This document shows positions 1-10,224 of a stretch of 64,000 nt of DNA, in pieces. The DNA comes from Ehrlichia sp028752135 (GTDB lineage Bacteria; Pseudomonadota; Alphaproteobacteria; Rickettsiales; Anaplasmataceae), in NCBI GenBank assembly GCA_028752135.1, contig CP082782.1, positions 1,240,001 through 1,304,000 on the forward strand. Reading direction: 5' to 3'. A program made the position numbers and the translations under genes. The notes under the pieces were generated by a model. That model was given only the letters and a program-made list of their open reading frames with translations, was not told the origin of the DNA and made no database searches. The first letter of the stretch is position 1, and the number at the start of each line of letters is the position of its first letter.

Positions 1-849
1 TGGAGTGCAATCCGATTTTGCACTTTGCTTTTGAGTAGTAACAGAATCCTTACTTTGCTCAACAACATCAGTACTTCTATTACCTACAGTAATAGCATTT
101 TTGATACTAGATTCACCAGATTTTGCTGCATTTTCTTCAACACTAGTAGTCTTGGAAATGTATCTATCAGAAGAAGAAGGACCCACAGGATTTTTTAAAA
201 CTTCACTTCCAGTATTCACCTGAGCAGCAGCTTCCCTTTTAACATTTGCCAGTTGTTCCGTCCCAGAAGGGTGCAATATCATTCTATAAAATTTTACAAT
301 TTCTGGAGTTATCACATGAACATTTTTTTTACCCTTATCTTTATCATCTTTCTTCTTTTCAGATTCACCAGGCTTTGCGCTATTCAAACAATTAGCAGTT
401 GAGTCTTTAGCAACATGTGTATCAACACCACGAGAACGAGTCATAGTACTTTCACCTATAGCACAATCTTCTTGATTATAATCTTTTAGAATGAAGTCTA
501 TCTCCCTTTTCTGCTCTAATTCTTGAGGTAACATAGATAAGCAATCAAGAGAGCTTAACACTTGATTACCTGCATGTATCTGCTGATACAATTCTTTACC
601 AGGGTCTTTACTTCCTTCTATTCCTTTCACAAAACAAACATCAAATGAAAATTGTACTTCCCTTACATAATAATTCATCTCTTGATATTTTTCTAGATCT
701 TTCCGTGAAAATGTAGATTTTTTTTCCTCGTCATCTATTTTATCAACAACCTGCTCAGTCTTTTTTAATTCTTCTACACTAGAACATCCTAATTGCATCG
801 ATCCTTTTACTAGCTGATCTATTCCCTCACTCTTGACCAAAACATCCAT
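1..849 (-). CDS. Partial acidic hypothetical protein (3' end outside window), probably the C-terminal part of the gene at 849-1694
   Basis: The minus strand is open with no stop from position 900 down to the left edge, over 290 codons. An ATG at 849-847 overlaps the TAA of the preceding ORF as TAATG, so it may start by translational coupling. The open frame, however, continues upstream of that ATG to the T7 run at 895-901, where a -1 shift would join it to the upstream ORF. The protein is rich in Lys, Glu, Ser and Thr (ELKKTEQVVDKIDDEEKK near the start, SEKKKDDKDKGKK in the middle), with no membrane segment or known domain in the visible part. Composition matches the upstream ORF, which favours one interrupted gene. 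Function unknown. Confidence 0.6.
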   Translation of the reverse strand, partial: MDVLVKSEGIDQLVKGSMQLGCSSVEELKKTEQVVDKIDDEEKKSTFSRKDLEKYQEMNYYVREVQFSFDVCFVKGIEGSKDPGKELYQQIHAGNQVLSSLDCLSMLPQELEQKREIDFILKDYNQEDCAIGESTMTRSRGVDTHVAKDSTANCLNSAKPGESEKKKDDKDKGKKNVHVITPEIVKFYRMILHPSGTEQLANVKREAAAQVNTGSEVLKNPVGPSSSDRYISKTTSVEENAAKSGESSIKNAITVGNRSTDVVEQSKDSVTTQKQSAKSDCTP

Positions 850-1694
850 TACCTCTGTTCCATCCGTCTCATTAATAGCATGACTAGTATTTTCTTTTTT
901 TCTGGAACATGCATTGATTCTTCTTTACAATCTTCATCAGAGGATTTTATTTTATTTAAGCTGTCAGTTGTATCTTCTATATTTTTATCACTATGTTCTG
1001 GGTTTGACGTTGTATCTTTTTCGGACTCAGCAGCAAGATCTAGATCATTTCGATCTTCTTTTAACTCTACTATTCCCTGAATAAGAGGTTTTAAATCACT
1101 ACCTTCCATTGCACTATGAATAGCTGAGGGAAGAATATAATTTTCTTCTAAGTTACTTACTTCATCAGAAGAATCTGCAGGGATAGTTATAGATTTAGGC
1201 GTCTGCTGATCAAGAATACTCTGAGGTCCCTCCCCTAGAGGAGTACTAGCATTCAGAGATAAAGTATCACCCCCATTTATAGATCCCCCATCTCTTTGAT
1301 CACTTGTACTACTCGCAATCAATTTACCAGCACTATCAGTATAATCATCTTGACCAGCAGACATATCATGCTTTAAAGAAGGATTATGCGACTCATCTAA
1401 GTCATCACCTAATACAACTTTTTCAGTAGATTCTGTATTACTCTCACTTATCTCATCTTCTTCTTTTAAAACAGGAAGTGTAGGTGTGAAAGATCGACGA
1501 ACATTCACAGCACCATTTTGTCTCATAGCAGATTGTGAATGCAGATCTTGCCCATTTTTAGAAGGTTCCTCAAGTTTATCTTGCATTGTCTCCCGTGACA
1601 ATGTCAGCAATCTCACTAAGCAACATGCAAACAAAATTAAAAGAAAAATTCCTACACATATAACCAGTGCTATATATTTTTTATGACTATTCAT
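849..1694 (-). CDS. Membrane-anchored Ser/Thr- and acid-rich hypothetical protein, probably frame-interrupted
   Basis: 281 residues with one strong N-terminal membrane segment (about residues 7-27) preceded by a short basic N-terminus. After the anchor comes a long, low-complexity, acidic, Ser/Thr-rich region without a known domain. The ATG at 1694 follows AAGG at a short spacing. The last 13 codons after the A7 run (PEKKK, plus coordinates 895-901) look like out-of-frame sequence (ILVMLLMRRMEQR), while the -1 frame reads on as KKENTSHAINETDGTE and stays open to the window edge. The zero frame at the run is GAA AAA AAG, the A AAA AAG type of slippery site. Either a slippage product, a homopolymer indel, or two coupled ORFs (TAATG). 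Function unknown. Confidence 0.7.
   Translation of the reverse strand: MNSHKKYIALVICVGIFLLILFACCLVRLLTLSRETMQDKLEEPSKNGQDLHSQSAMRQNGAVNVRRSFTPTLPVLKEEDEISESNTESTEKVVLGDDLDESHNPSLKHDMSAGQDDYTDSAGKLIASSTSDQRDGGSINGGDTLSLNASTPLGEGPQSILDQQTPKSITIPADSSDEVSNLEENYILPSAIHSAMEGSDLKPLIQGIVELKEDRNDLDLAAESEKDTTSNPEHSDKNIEDTTDSLNKIKSSDEDCKEESMHVPEKKKILVMLLMRRMEQR
889..907 (-). other. Slippery heptamer A AAA AAG at an apparent -1 frame break
   Basis: Coding strand reads CCA GAA AAA AAG AAA ATA. A -1 shift on AAA AAG gives GAA AAT ACT AGT and an open frame of over 290 codons. No stem-loop was modelled downstream, so this is a candidate only. Confidence 0.45.
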
Positions 1695-1860
1695 ATTACC
1701 TTAATCAAAAAATTATTATCTAATAAATTTTACGTAAAATAATAATTAATAAATTAATCATAACATAAAAATATGCAATATCTATTAAAAAAATAATCTA
1801 TAAAGATTTAACTATAATATAATATTATAAACAAAATTAGGAGTACTAACTTAACACATA

Positions 1861-1928
1861 AAAAAAATACCATATCTATTTAAAAAAAGTATTAATAAAT
1901 TAAAACTATTTTTTAAATAGATATGGTA
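1861..1928 (-). terminator. AT-rich intrinsic terminator after the 1950-4895 gene
   Basis: A perfect 20-bp inverted repeat (arms 1868-1887 and 1909-1928, core TACCATATCTATTTAAAAAA) encloses a 21-base loop. Read on the minus strand it begins about 20 nt after the stop at 1950 and is followed by a run of eight T, the layout of a Rho-independent terminator. It separates the two-gene unit at 1950-6538 from the gene starting at 1694. Confidence 0.75.
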
Positions 1929-1949
1929 ATTTTTTATTTTAAGCATATA

Positions 1950-4895
1950 TTATAACATTAACGTAGAAACAGCATGCTCTACATAAACCTCAGTTAATTC
2001 TCTGATTAATTCCGCACAACCCAATTCCTTACTATTTTCTATAATTCTCGACTCTCTCCCTTCCTTCATATTCTTTAAAAAATCTTCACACATATCTTTC
2101 AAGCAAGGATTCATTTCCTTCACAACATCTTCAAAAATTTTCTGATGCTGAACTTGCACTTTTTTGTGTTTAATCAATAGCATTATAGATTGGACTTTCT
2201 TTTTTGATGACTGTATTACATCCTCTTGAGAAAAATCTTTTACAACCTTAGAAAGATTAGCCTCAAGATCCAACTTAGTCATTCGGAAAAGGCGAATTTT
2301 AGGTAGTTCTTTGTGCCTTACATACTTAAGAACAAACCCTGCTACCTCATTATGCATCTTATCTATTCTATAACACATTTCTTGATACACTGCATCAGCA
2401 ACATCAATATAATCTTGTTCCGATAAAATACCACTAATCAAATAAAACAATTCAGTCCTAATATTACGTCCCACCATATATTCTACATCTTTTATAAAAC
2501 GTTCCCTCATTTTTTTGGTAATACATTTTCGCTCACACATTCTATGTATTTCTGGTGTAAACTTTTCCATGCACATTTTTCTTATTTTCAAAGTATGTTT
2601 CTTATTCAATTGTACTAATCGTTTAACTTTACCTATATAAACAATTCCATATGCTATTTTTCCGAGCTCTGCTAACACACCCCTAACATTTGCTATCAAT
2701 CTTGAATGCATATTTGCAAATTTTTCTAAAAATTCAGTATCAAGCTTTGCTAAATCTTGCAATCGTTTCATACTATCACAAGTAAAACTTTGATACATAA
2801 TATCCAATTTTCTTTGTAAAATTTTAGTATTAATCCTAATAGTTTCCTTGCTCAGGTTAACCAAAATGATTTTATCATCCTGATCTATCAAACCATCACT
2901 CTCTCTTTGAGATTGTTGACTTTCAGGAACCTCTGGTTTTATGAAAGATCTGCTCGGAATTTGAGTTACAAGTTCTCTTGTCTCATCAATGGATTGGTTA
3001 CCCAAAATCAATAAACTATTACTTTCTTGATCTGATGAACCCTTAGATGCTTCACTTCTTTTACCAATATCTTTCTCATCTTTCCTAACACTGTTCAGTC
3101 TTTGACTAGAAGGTATACCTCTATCAGATGTCTCATCATCTTTTTCAACACCTTGTAGTTTTTGAGAAGAAGGCAACACCGATTTTGATGTAGTAAGCGA
3201 CGACACATTGGCTGAAATAACAGAATATGGATTCCCCTCTACATCACCTTCATCATCACTTGTATAATCATCATCTGAACCAAAATCACAAGCACCAGAA
3301 TAAACTTTTTCTTGTAAGTAATTACTTAAAATACCCCCTACACTAAATCCATCAGAATCATCACTACCAACAGGTGTGGCCTTCCTAATCTTGTGCTTAC
3401 TTCCACCACTAGAAGTAACAGAATAAGCAGAATTAGAACCACGAATAGGATTAACTTCCCTAGTACTTTGCATTTTATGTTTATCATAATAAGTCACAGA
3501 ACTACCAGAACTAGAACCATCAGTAGGTACACCCTTCTTAGTATCTTGTGTTTGACTTCTACTACCAGAAATAACAGAACTAGTAAAATCAGAAATATTA
3601 GTAGAAATAGCTTCGTCAATCCTTTGCATCTGATCTTTAGTCACAGAATCAGTAAGTACAGTAACAACCATAGGGCTTACTGCACAACCAGAAACAGACT
3701 CTTGTGTTACATGCATAGCATCAGCTCCATCAACTTGTCTTACACTATCTGCAGATGTATTAGGACCTTTAACAAATTTATTATCAGACTTGTAAGGCTT
3801 TATAGATTTTGATTCAGCACTCTGTACAGGACTTGCTGTATTAGGGACACTTGCATCCCTTGTCATAATAGGCATGTCTTCAGGTGAAGGTCTATAACTT
3901 GCATCAGTTCGTCCTAAATCTCGCACAATAGAGACAATCTTTAGCGGCTCAAGATTCGATAGAGACACAGGCGGTAACATACACAACAGTTCTCCTGCAG
4001 ATACAACTTTATCCTTACTTAAATTACTATCTGTAGAAATACCATTACAAATTTGAGAATAAACTCTCACAATTTTTAAGCGCAATTGTTCATCTGTAAC
4101 AACATAAGTTTTTCCTATCATACAGGACATAATATTCAATAGAATATTCCTATAAAATTGAATATTAACCTTCACAATTCCTAACTTTAACTGCAGATTT
4201 ACAGCATTAACAAGATCACTAGGATTAACAGGATATTGATCCTCTTCTCTTTTCATCAATATTTTTTTTATCTTATCAACATATACTGAATTGTTACTAA
4301 CTCCTATTCTTACTTCCTCAGATAATTTTTTAAGTAAAGTTAAAGCATGCTGTCTTAAGGAATCAAGTACATTCTTGCTAGTAACAAAATCATAATTAGC
4401 AAGGTAAATCAAAATCTTTTGTCTTGCGATATCAAATATATTTTTACCAGTAATAACATCATTATCACCATAAGCTTCTTCTATGGCTTCTTCGATAACT
4501 TCTTCGATAATTTCTTTCATTACACTTCTTTGGACAATAGAGTCAATTGTAAACTGTTCTAACTTCGCATACAGATTAACGACATTTTCTTTCTTCCCTA
4601 TTGATATTTCTAGAATATCTCTAGAAGCATTTTCTACTCCAGTAGTACTTATCAATACCATACCTTGTGTATCACTTTCCATATCAGAAGCATTACCTAT
4701 AAGTTTAAGAAATACATTATTTCTGAAAGTATTAATCATTCTCTTATGGGCCATATCATGAGCTGCTATATCGTGTAACACCGACTCATTATTACAAACA
4801 ACAGCATTTACAAAATTAATTGCTATACTAATAAAAAGAGAAATTCTTTCTTCTCTTAATTGTCTGGATTTAGAATAAACATCTGTAACAGACAT
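1950..4895 (-). CDS. Large Ser-rich hypothetical protein (981 aa), coupled to the upstream gene
   Basis: No family recognised. The N-terminal third (to about residue 330) is helical and contains a repetitive acidic stretch (EEVIEEAIEEAYGD, about 140-160). The middle (about 335-690) is low-complexity, rich in Ser, Thr and Asp. The last 290 residues are Lys-rich and helical. No convincing membrane segment is visible. The ATG at 4895 shares its A with the upstream TAA (TAATG), so translation is probably coupled to the membrane protein encoded before it, and the two likely form one transcription unit ended by the hairpin at 1861-1928. A Ser-rich centre between helical ends is common among Ehrlichia surface or secreted proteins; that role here is inference. 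Confidence 0.8.
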   Translation of the reverse strand: MSVTDVYSKSRQLREERISLFISIAINFVNAVVCNNESVLHDIAAHDMAHKRMINTFRNNVFLKLIGNASDMESDTQGMVLISTTGVENASRDILEISIGKKENVVNLYAKLEQFTIDSIVQRSVMKEIIEEVIEEAIEEAYGDNDVITGKNIFDIARQKILIYLANYDFVTSKNVLDSLRQHALTLLKKLSEEVRIGVSNNSVYVDKIKKILMKREEDQYPVNPSDLVNAVNLQLKLGIVKVNIQFYRNILLNIMSCMIGKTYVVTDEQLRLKIVRVYSQICNGISTDSNLSKDKVVSAGELLCMLPPVSLSNLEPLKIVSIVRDLGRTDASYRPSPEDMPIMTRDASVPNTASPVQSAESKSIKPYKSDNKFVKGPNTSADSVRQVDGADAMHVTQESVSGCAVSPMVVTVLTDSVTKDQMQRIDEAISTNISDFTSSVISGSRSQTQDTKKGVPTDGSSSGSSVTYYDKHKMQSTREVNPIRGSNSAYSVTSSGGSKHKIRKATPVGSDDSDGFSVGGILSNYLQEKVYSGACDFGSDDDYTSDDEGDVEGNPYSVISANVSSLTTSKSVLPSSQKLQGVEKDDETSDRGIPSSQRLNSVRKDEKDIGKRSEASKGSSDQESNSLLILGNQSIDETRELVTQIPSRSFIKPEVPESQQSQRESDGLIDQDDKIILVNLSKETIRINTKILQRKLDIMYQSFTCDSMKRLQDLAKLDTEFLEKFANMHSRLIANVRGVLAELGKIAYGIVYIGKVKRLVQLNKKHTLKIRKMCMEKFTPEIHRMCERKCITKKMRERFIKDVEYMVGRNIRTELFYLISGILSEQDYIDVADAVYQEMCYRIDKMHNEVAGFVLKYVRHKELPKIRLFRMTKLDLEANLSKVVKDFSQEDVIQSSKKKVQSIMLLIKHKKVQVQHQKIFEDVVKEMNPCLKDMCEDFLKNMKEGRESRIIENSKELGCAELIRELTEVYVEHAVSTLML

Positions 4896-6538
4896 TAAAA
4901 AACATGATTTAATTTGTAAAAGAGCAAAATCAGCACTAGCAACAGCAGCAAAAACACTGATTGCATCGTAGACATTTTTTTTGTTATTTGTTGAGTATCA
5001 CTTGCCCTATCTACAATTTGTTCAATATTACAAGCAGCAATAAAATTATGTGTAGTAGCATAAATTATTCCCTTCATCATTAATATTATATGATCAACAT
5101 ATTGACGAACAGTCAAATTCACTTGTTGTTCTGCACTTTGAATATCACATACAGCACTATCTCCAATATTGCTTTCTATCATTTCCATCAATTGATAAAA
5201 AGATGCTCTATACCTTGTATTTGTACCATAAGATTCTTTAATTTGTTGTTCACTTATCTGACCAATATTTTTATAAATATATTTTTTTATCCCTTCTACA
5301 ACCTCATAAGCAAAAACTAGATTTGCCCCTGCACTGTAGACCATACCTGCAATAAAAGCATTATAATGACTCGGATTATCTATCATTTCTCTAATACCAC
5401 TACTAGCATTTAATACTTCATCTACTATTTGAGCATGCCTAATATCTGAGTCTAAACTAATACCTTTTCTTTCTATTACTCTAATAATAGCACTCTTTGC
5501 AGTTGCCATCGACATCAGAAGATCATCAATATGATTTTCCGTACCATTCACATTCATGGCTGATCTATCAGTACCAGACACTTCCTCTACTTCCAATTTT
5601 TCTTTTGAATAACTTATTGCATGCAGTGAACTACTTTCAAATTCAGCACTAGGACTTTTACTAAAATGTGTACTTTCAGTAGCATTTGCTGCTTCTGCAC
5701 CTTTATCCTGTTGATCAATAATAGGCCTATTTATTTGTTGTCCATTTTTATATTGTTGACTAACTTCACAACTAGAACCTGTCTCTTCTGAAGATTTAAA
5801 TTTAGCACATTCACCATTACTTTCATCTTTTTTCAAACCCTTAGAACTACCAGAATTATCTAATGTAGTACTAGGAACAGCATCATTAAGTGCACTCTCA
5901 GCGTTACTTTTCACTTTTGAATCTCTACTTTCTGCATCAACAGGATTATTTGTTACATGACAACTATTAGCAGATGAAGATGAACCTGAAGCAGAACTTG
6001 TTCCTTCCTTATGTGCATCAGGAAATTCACCTATACTTCCAGCAGATGATCTCGAAGATGCACTAAAAGTATTACCATTAAGCTCAGGTTTTAAATGTTG
6101 ACCTGTTTTACTAACATGACTATCTAACTGAGTATGATCCTCAACAGACACAAGTGCAAGACCTTCCTTTTTTATGGAATTTTCCACTTCTTCCTCTTCT
6201 TCCTCTGAACCAGAAGAATCAGTAGACTCACAACTTGAAGTACTATGTGTATCTATTGCATCATCTTCATCCCCTTCCAAAAAAGGATTTTTTCCATTAC
6301 ATGCAGCACCTAATGTCTTAAGATCATCACTTGAAAAATGCTGTTGTTCTTTATTATCTTCTCCTTTATCCTCTACATCTACCTTTTGATCCAATAAGGC
6401 TTGTTGACTTTCTTTTTCAACAGCAAGATTACTTGCTTTATTTCTTAGTGTTATACAAAAATACACCACACTAACCCATAAGAGTATCATAAATACCAAT
6501 ACACCTAATACTGTATCCTTCACAACATTCAAACCCAT
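4895..6538 (-). CDS. Ser/acid-rich protein with membrane segments at both ends
   Basis: About 547 residues from the ATG at 6538, which has an AAAGGAAAGG purine block 8 nt upstream; a GTG 14 codons earlier (6580) is also possible. Membrane segments lie near residues 8-30 and in the last 23 residues (MQSVFLLLLLVLILLFYKLN), so both termini may be anchored with the bulk on one side. The region after the first segment is rich in Ser, Glu and Asp (GSEEEEEEVENS). The last 200 residues before the tail are predicted helical. It overlaps the next gene by one base (TAATG). No known domain. The tail segment resembles tail-anchored proteins, but that is only topology. Confidence 0.8.
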   Translation of the reverse strand: MGLNVVKDTVLGVLVFMILLWVSVVYFCITLRNKASNLAVEKESQQALLDQKVDVEDKGEDNKEQQHFSSDDLKTLGAACNGKNPFLEGDEDDAIDTHSTSSCESTDSSGSEEEEEEVENSIKKEGLALVSVEDHTQLDSHVSKTGQHLKPELNGNTFSASSRSSAGSIGEFPDAHKEGTSSASGSSSSANSCHVTNNPVDAESRDSKVKSNAESALNDAVPSTTLDNSGSSKGLKKDESNGECAKFKSSEETGSSCEVSQQYKNGQQINRPIIDQQDKGAEAANATESTHFSKSPSAEFESSSLHAISYSKEKLEVEEVSGTDRSAMNVNGTENHIDDLLMSMATAKSAIIRVIERKGISLDSDIRHAQIVDEVLNASSGIREMIDNPSHYNAFIAGMVYSAGANLVFAYEVVEGIKKYIYKNIGQISEQQIKESYGTNTRYRASFYQLMEMIESNIGDSAVCDIQSAEQQVNLTVRQYVDHIILMMKGIIYATTHNFIAACNIEQIVDRASDTQQITKKMSTMQSVFLLLLLVLILLFYKLNHVF

Positions 6539-7251
6539 ATTTAACAACCTTTCCTTTATATCATAATTGGCAAACCACACTATTCTATATCATAAATACA
6601 GTACCGTTATATTTTACACATTATATTTCTGATAAATCCCTAAATTTATTTTTTAAAGTTAACGAAAAATTATATTTTTATAAAAAATATGCTAAAATTA
6701 TGAATATATATTATTAAAAATAATAAAAATAATTCACTATAAGGAAAGATATTACTCAAATTGTTAATTAATTATATTAATATTTCAATCTATAATTTAT
6801 TAAACTAATACACTAAAGAAAAATTCTTTTTATCCTATATAACTAATAGATTATAATATATCCTAACACTTTATATTACTAAACTTACTAATATTTATAA
6901 AAAACATACCCACCAAGCACTTAAATTAAGCAGTCATTTAACCAGATATAAAAATATTTTCTACAGCGTACAAAACATGCTGGTAAAAACAAATAAGCCA
7001 GTAATATTGATGTAATGTAATATTATTACAACTTACAAGATAATATTTCCATCTAAAATCCTCAAAAGAGAAATCATTAATCCTCTTTGTAATAAACTAA
7101 GTTGATAATTCATCACGAAATAATATCTCATAGAAAACCAATAATATATTATCATTGAACCTAGTTCTGTGAACATTAGATTTCTATAAGTAATTATCTG
7201 AAATTATTAGGGTACTAATTAATATTGATGATTTAATTAGTAAATTACTTA
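6539..7251. other. Intergenic, no gene seen
   Basis: Very AT-rich, with stops in all frames. No conserved element recognised. Confidence 0.6.
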
Positions 7252-7962
7252 TTATCTTTTCATTCCTTGATTCTTTTGATTTTGCATTTTCATTTGGTCA
7301 AAACCGATTAATTTACGATCACATTCAGTCATAATAGTTTGAACATTCATTGTATGAGGTATAATTAATGATCTTTCACTTTCTATATTAAATACACTAT
7401 AAATACTATTTTGTATCCTTTGTCCTAGAGTATTCAATAATTGATAATTATACACCACAAATTGCACATCTTCTTCAGATGCTACTTTCGACATATCTTC
7501 TTTTTTTAACTTGTTTGCTTCTAATATACTATTTAGCTTGTATTGTACTCTGTCATAACTAAAACACAATTCACTAATTAAAGTAAGCATAATCTCCATT
7601 AAATCTGTATCTTTTGGATCATTACCTACCACTCTATCCTTATGTTCTTGTACAAGATTACACATTAAACAATCATAAGATTGGAAAGCACTTAATTGGA
7701 ATTTAAGATCTTGCATAATTGAAGACATACTATTAGCAGTACTACTTTCAGAATTTATCCAACTAAAACTTGAACGTAAGTAATCTGACCTCAATTTTCT
7801 ACTACGTACCCCCGATATATCTGGACCACTTACCAAACTATTCGGTTTATCGGATTTTACATGCAATTTAGGTGTTAACAGTTTTTTTATTATATAATAT
7901 AATGCAATAGCTATTGTAATAGCTATTATCAAAGTTAAAGCTATTGTTGATCCAACATCCAT
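7252..7962 (-). CDS. Bitopic membrane protein, family A (236 aa)
   Basis: ATG at 7962 preceded by GGAG about 9 nt upstream. One membrane segment at residues 6-27, then a basic stretch and a helical cytoplasmic or periplasmic region of about 200 residues without a known domain. The C-terminus is Gln/Lys-rich and ends in MKR, a basic tip shared with several other proteins of the window. The first of a run of small N-terminally anchored helical proteins on this strand separated by long spacers. Function unknown; it could be an inclusion-membrane or envelope protein, by analogy only. Confidence 0.8.
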   Translation of the reverse strand: MDVGSTIALTLIIAITIAIALYYIIKKLLTPKLHVKSDKPNSLVSGPDISGVRSRKLRSDYLRSSFSWINSESSTANSMSSIMQDLKFQLSAFQSYDCLMCNLVQEHKDRVVGNDPKDTDLMEIMLTLISELCFSYDRVQYKLNSILEANKLKKEDMSKVASEEDVQFVVYNYQLLNTLGQRIQNSIYSVFNIESERSLIIPHTMNVQTIMTECDRKLIGFDQMKMQNQKNQGMKR

Positions 7963-9055
7963 GTAAGATTACTCCAAAAAATTAAACACTTAAAGGTAGT
8001 AATAATAAACCATCCTACAATCAAAACTATACATGCTAATTATTAAAATTGTTTGTCTAGGCAAAAAAGCGCAAGATCTTTAAATGATAAGAGCACTTAA
8101 TATAGTTAAATTCACACCTTATCTTATAAGTTGTAAGAACAAATTATCCTACAACTAAATTATACACACTCAACTATTAAAATTGCCTATACAAAAAACG
8201 CAAGGTATTCAAAAAAACACCTTGTAATATATACAATTGACTCTTTTCATTAATTACACATACCTATTTGTTCATTTTATAGTCAATTTAACATACATTC
8301 AACCCCTAACATTATAAACTCAGTTTTTACAAATAAATTTTTACCTTATTTTATAAATTACTAAGCTTTCCTACTAGATCTTTCAGATACAATAGAACAT
8401 TAAAACAAGATTTCTTGCTTTAATCCCTATTTCTATAATTTCATAAGTCTTGTTTTAACCAGGTCTTTATTATTATATCAACTTGTTATTGCCTGTTTTT
8501 GTATTACATGCATTAAGATCTTAGTTCGTTTTTATGTTTATTATCCCTATAAAACTGCATTCACAAACTAATTATAATCACAAAAATACTATAAGTTATT
8601 AAATTGAACTAATTTTAACCAATAAAACAACTACTTTAGTTTACCTTTAAACATATTGCTAATACTCTTCTATTCTAAATAATCTCTAGATATATACATT
8701 AATAAATCATATCAATATGTACTACACATATGCAATAATACAAATACCTTGTCTATAAATACCCATAAATAAAGCAACTTACTAAGATTTTTCAATTAAT
8801 ATCTACATTTATATATATAGAATCAGTATTCTATATATCAAATATTCAACACAACATAGGAATGAATTTTACAATTTGAATATCCATAAAAAGACATAAA
8901 ACCTCTAGTTATAGTAACTTTAGGTTCATTAAACTGCATACACCTCCTAACATTACTACCAAAAAAACCCCTGCCCAAAGGACTTCAATACTCTATTAAT
9001 GCAAGTTTCTTACAACACTAAAACACACTACCTTGAATTCTATGATCGGATAAAG
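7963..9055. other. Long intergenic region with degenerate tandem repeat and an inverted repeat
   Basis: No credible ORF. Two diverged copies of a block lie at about 8005-8075 and 8140-8210 (shared words CATCCTACAA / TATCCTACAA, TATTAAAATTG, then GCGCAAG / ACGCAAG). An inverted repeat TTAAAACAAGA / TCTTGTTTTAA sits at 8400-8458. No promoter assigned. Confidence 0.45.
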
Positions 9056-9610
9056 TTATACATTATCATTACTAAGTACTCTATTATTGCTTTCAGAAAC
9101 ATCAACATCTACAATATTACTTTCTGCAGCCCTTGCTCTTTCTCTTTGAGAAACATCTCTAATATTTCTTAATGCAAGTTCCTGTAGCACTAAAACACAA
9201 TGTTTTAAATTATCACGATCAGATAAAGTCATTACATTATCACTCTCCAAACGCATCACCATACAATGCAAAACTTCAAACAAATTATTAAATATTTTTT
9301 TATAAATTCTTGACACTTCAGAAGCTTTTTCTGCTTCATCAAGTACTACATCATTTACAACATGTTTTAATCTTTCGCCTTCTTCTCTTAGCATACAGGC
9401 ACTATTTTGTAATGAAGATTTTAATTGTTGATTCTGTCCCTTCAATTGATTATTCTCTTCTACATAGTACTTAAGTGTCTCTTTTTTCATTTTTTTATCA
9501 AATACATCAACAAGACACCAGCAAGTAATAACAATTAACAGTATAAATAATAATACCATTAAAAAAATTCCACTATAAAAAAAAGTGTTACATACCAGAT
9601 TATAATTCAC
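9056..9610 (-). CDS. Bitopic coiled-coil protein, family A (about 184 aa)
   Basis: The longest ORF begins with GTG at 9622, but the arrangement AGG-N6-GTG places the Shine-Dalgarno inside it, so the start is more likely the GTG at 9610. A strong membrane segment (about residues 10-32, SGIFLMVLLFILLIVITCWC) is followed by a Gln/Lys-rich coiled coil (VEENNQLKGQNQQLKSSLQN) and a helical C-terminal half that ends acidic and Ser/Asn-rich. No known domain. It resembles its neighbours in layout (anchor plus coiled coil) more than in sequence. Confidence 0.8.
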   Translation of the reverse strand: MNYNLVCNTFFYSGIFLMVLLFILLIVITCWCLVDVFDKKMKKETLKYYVEENNQLKGQNQQLKSSLQNSACMLREEGERLKHVVNDVVLDEAEKASEVSRIYKKIFNNLFEVLHCMVMRLESDNVMTLSDRDNLKHCVLVLQELALRNIRDVSQRERARAAESNIVDVDVSESNNRVLSNDNV

Positions 9611-9831
9611 AATACACCTCACTTACTGCATATACTATCTTATTATAGCAATGTAACTAAAAAATTACTATATTAATTAAAATTTTACTAACAACAGTTG
9701 TAATTTTACTACATAATCACTATTATCATGTATTTCTAACAACACTCTGATTACCAGAATCACAACGACAAGATGATAATACTGTACTTTGAGACCAGAG
9801 ATTTCTTTATTTCCCTGATTTTTCATTATTC

Positions 9832-10221
9832 CTACTGCAATGCTATTAAAGCTGTAATATGAAAATCTAATACTACTTTCTTCTCCGCATTAAGTGATTT
9901 GTCATTTTCCATGCTATGTTCTAGATAAAGACTGGTTTGAAACAAAAGTTGAAAAATTTCTGAATACGTTCTTGGTTCAAAAGATGCTAATTCATCAAAA
10001 CCTTTTCTTATTGCTTTTTTCAACCTACTTGCTAACTTATTACAAGTATTCTATAATTCTTGCTTTTTCTTCTGCATATCTTCGTTCTTTTTCTATTTGT
10101 GCTGAACTTTAGAATAATTAACATAGAATTGACAGGTAACAATAATAAAAGCTAATAATAATACAGTTACAGTGACTGCACTATATAATAGAAGAACATC
10201 TCTGAAAAAAGGACTCAACAC
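9832..10221 (-). pseudogene. Frameshifted family A membrane protein
   Basis: Three reading frames together make one protein of the local type. It starts at a GTG at 10221 with AGG-N6-GTG, then a membrane segment (LLLYSAVTVTVLLLAFIIVT), then a TAG in zero frame. The -1 frame continues as a coiled coil (QIEKERRYAEEKARIIEYL) and stops, and a third frame picks up at KLASRLKKAIRKGFDELASF and runs to the stop at 9832. At least two indels of opposite sign are needed, so this is a decayed gene rather than a single slippage site. The 63-residue ORF at its end is probably only a fragment. Confidence 0.6.
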
Positions 10222-10224
10222 CAC

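Noticed and set aside
3393..3812. 139-codon plus-strand ORF
   Set aside because: It lies fully antisense to the Ser-rich centre of the 981-residue gene. Its Ser/Thr/Arg/Asn composition is the mirror of that low-complexity coding sequence and it has no ribosome site.
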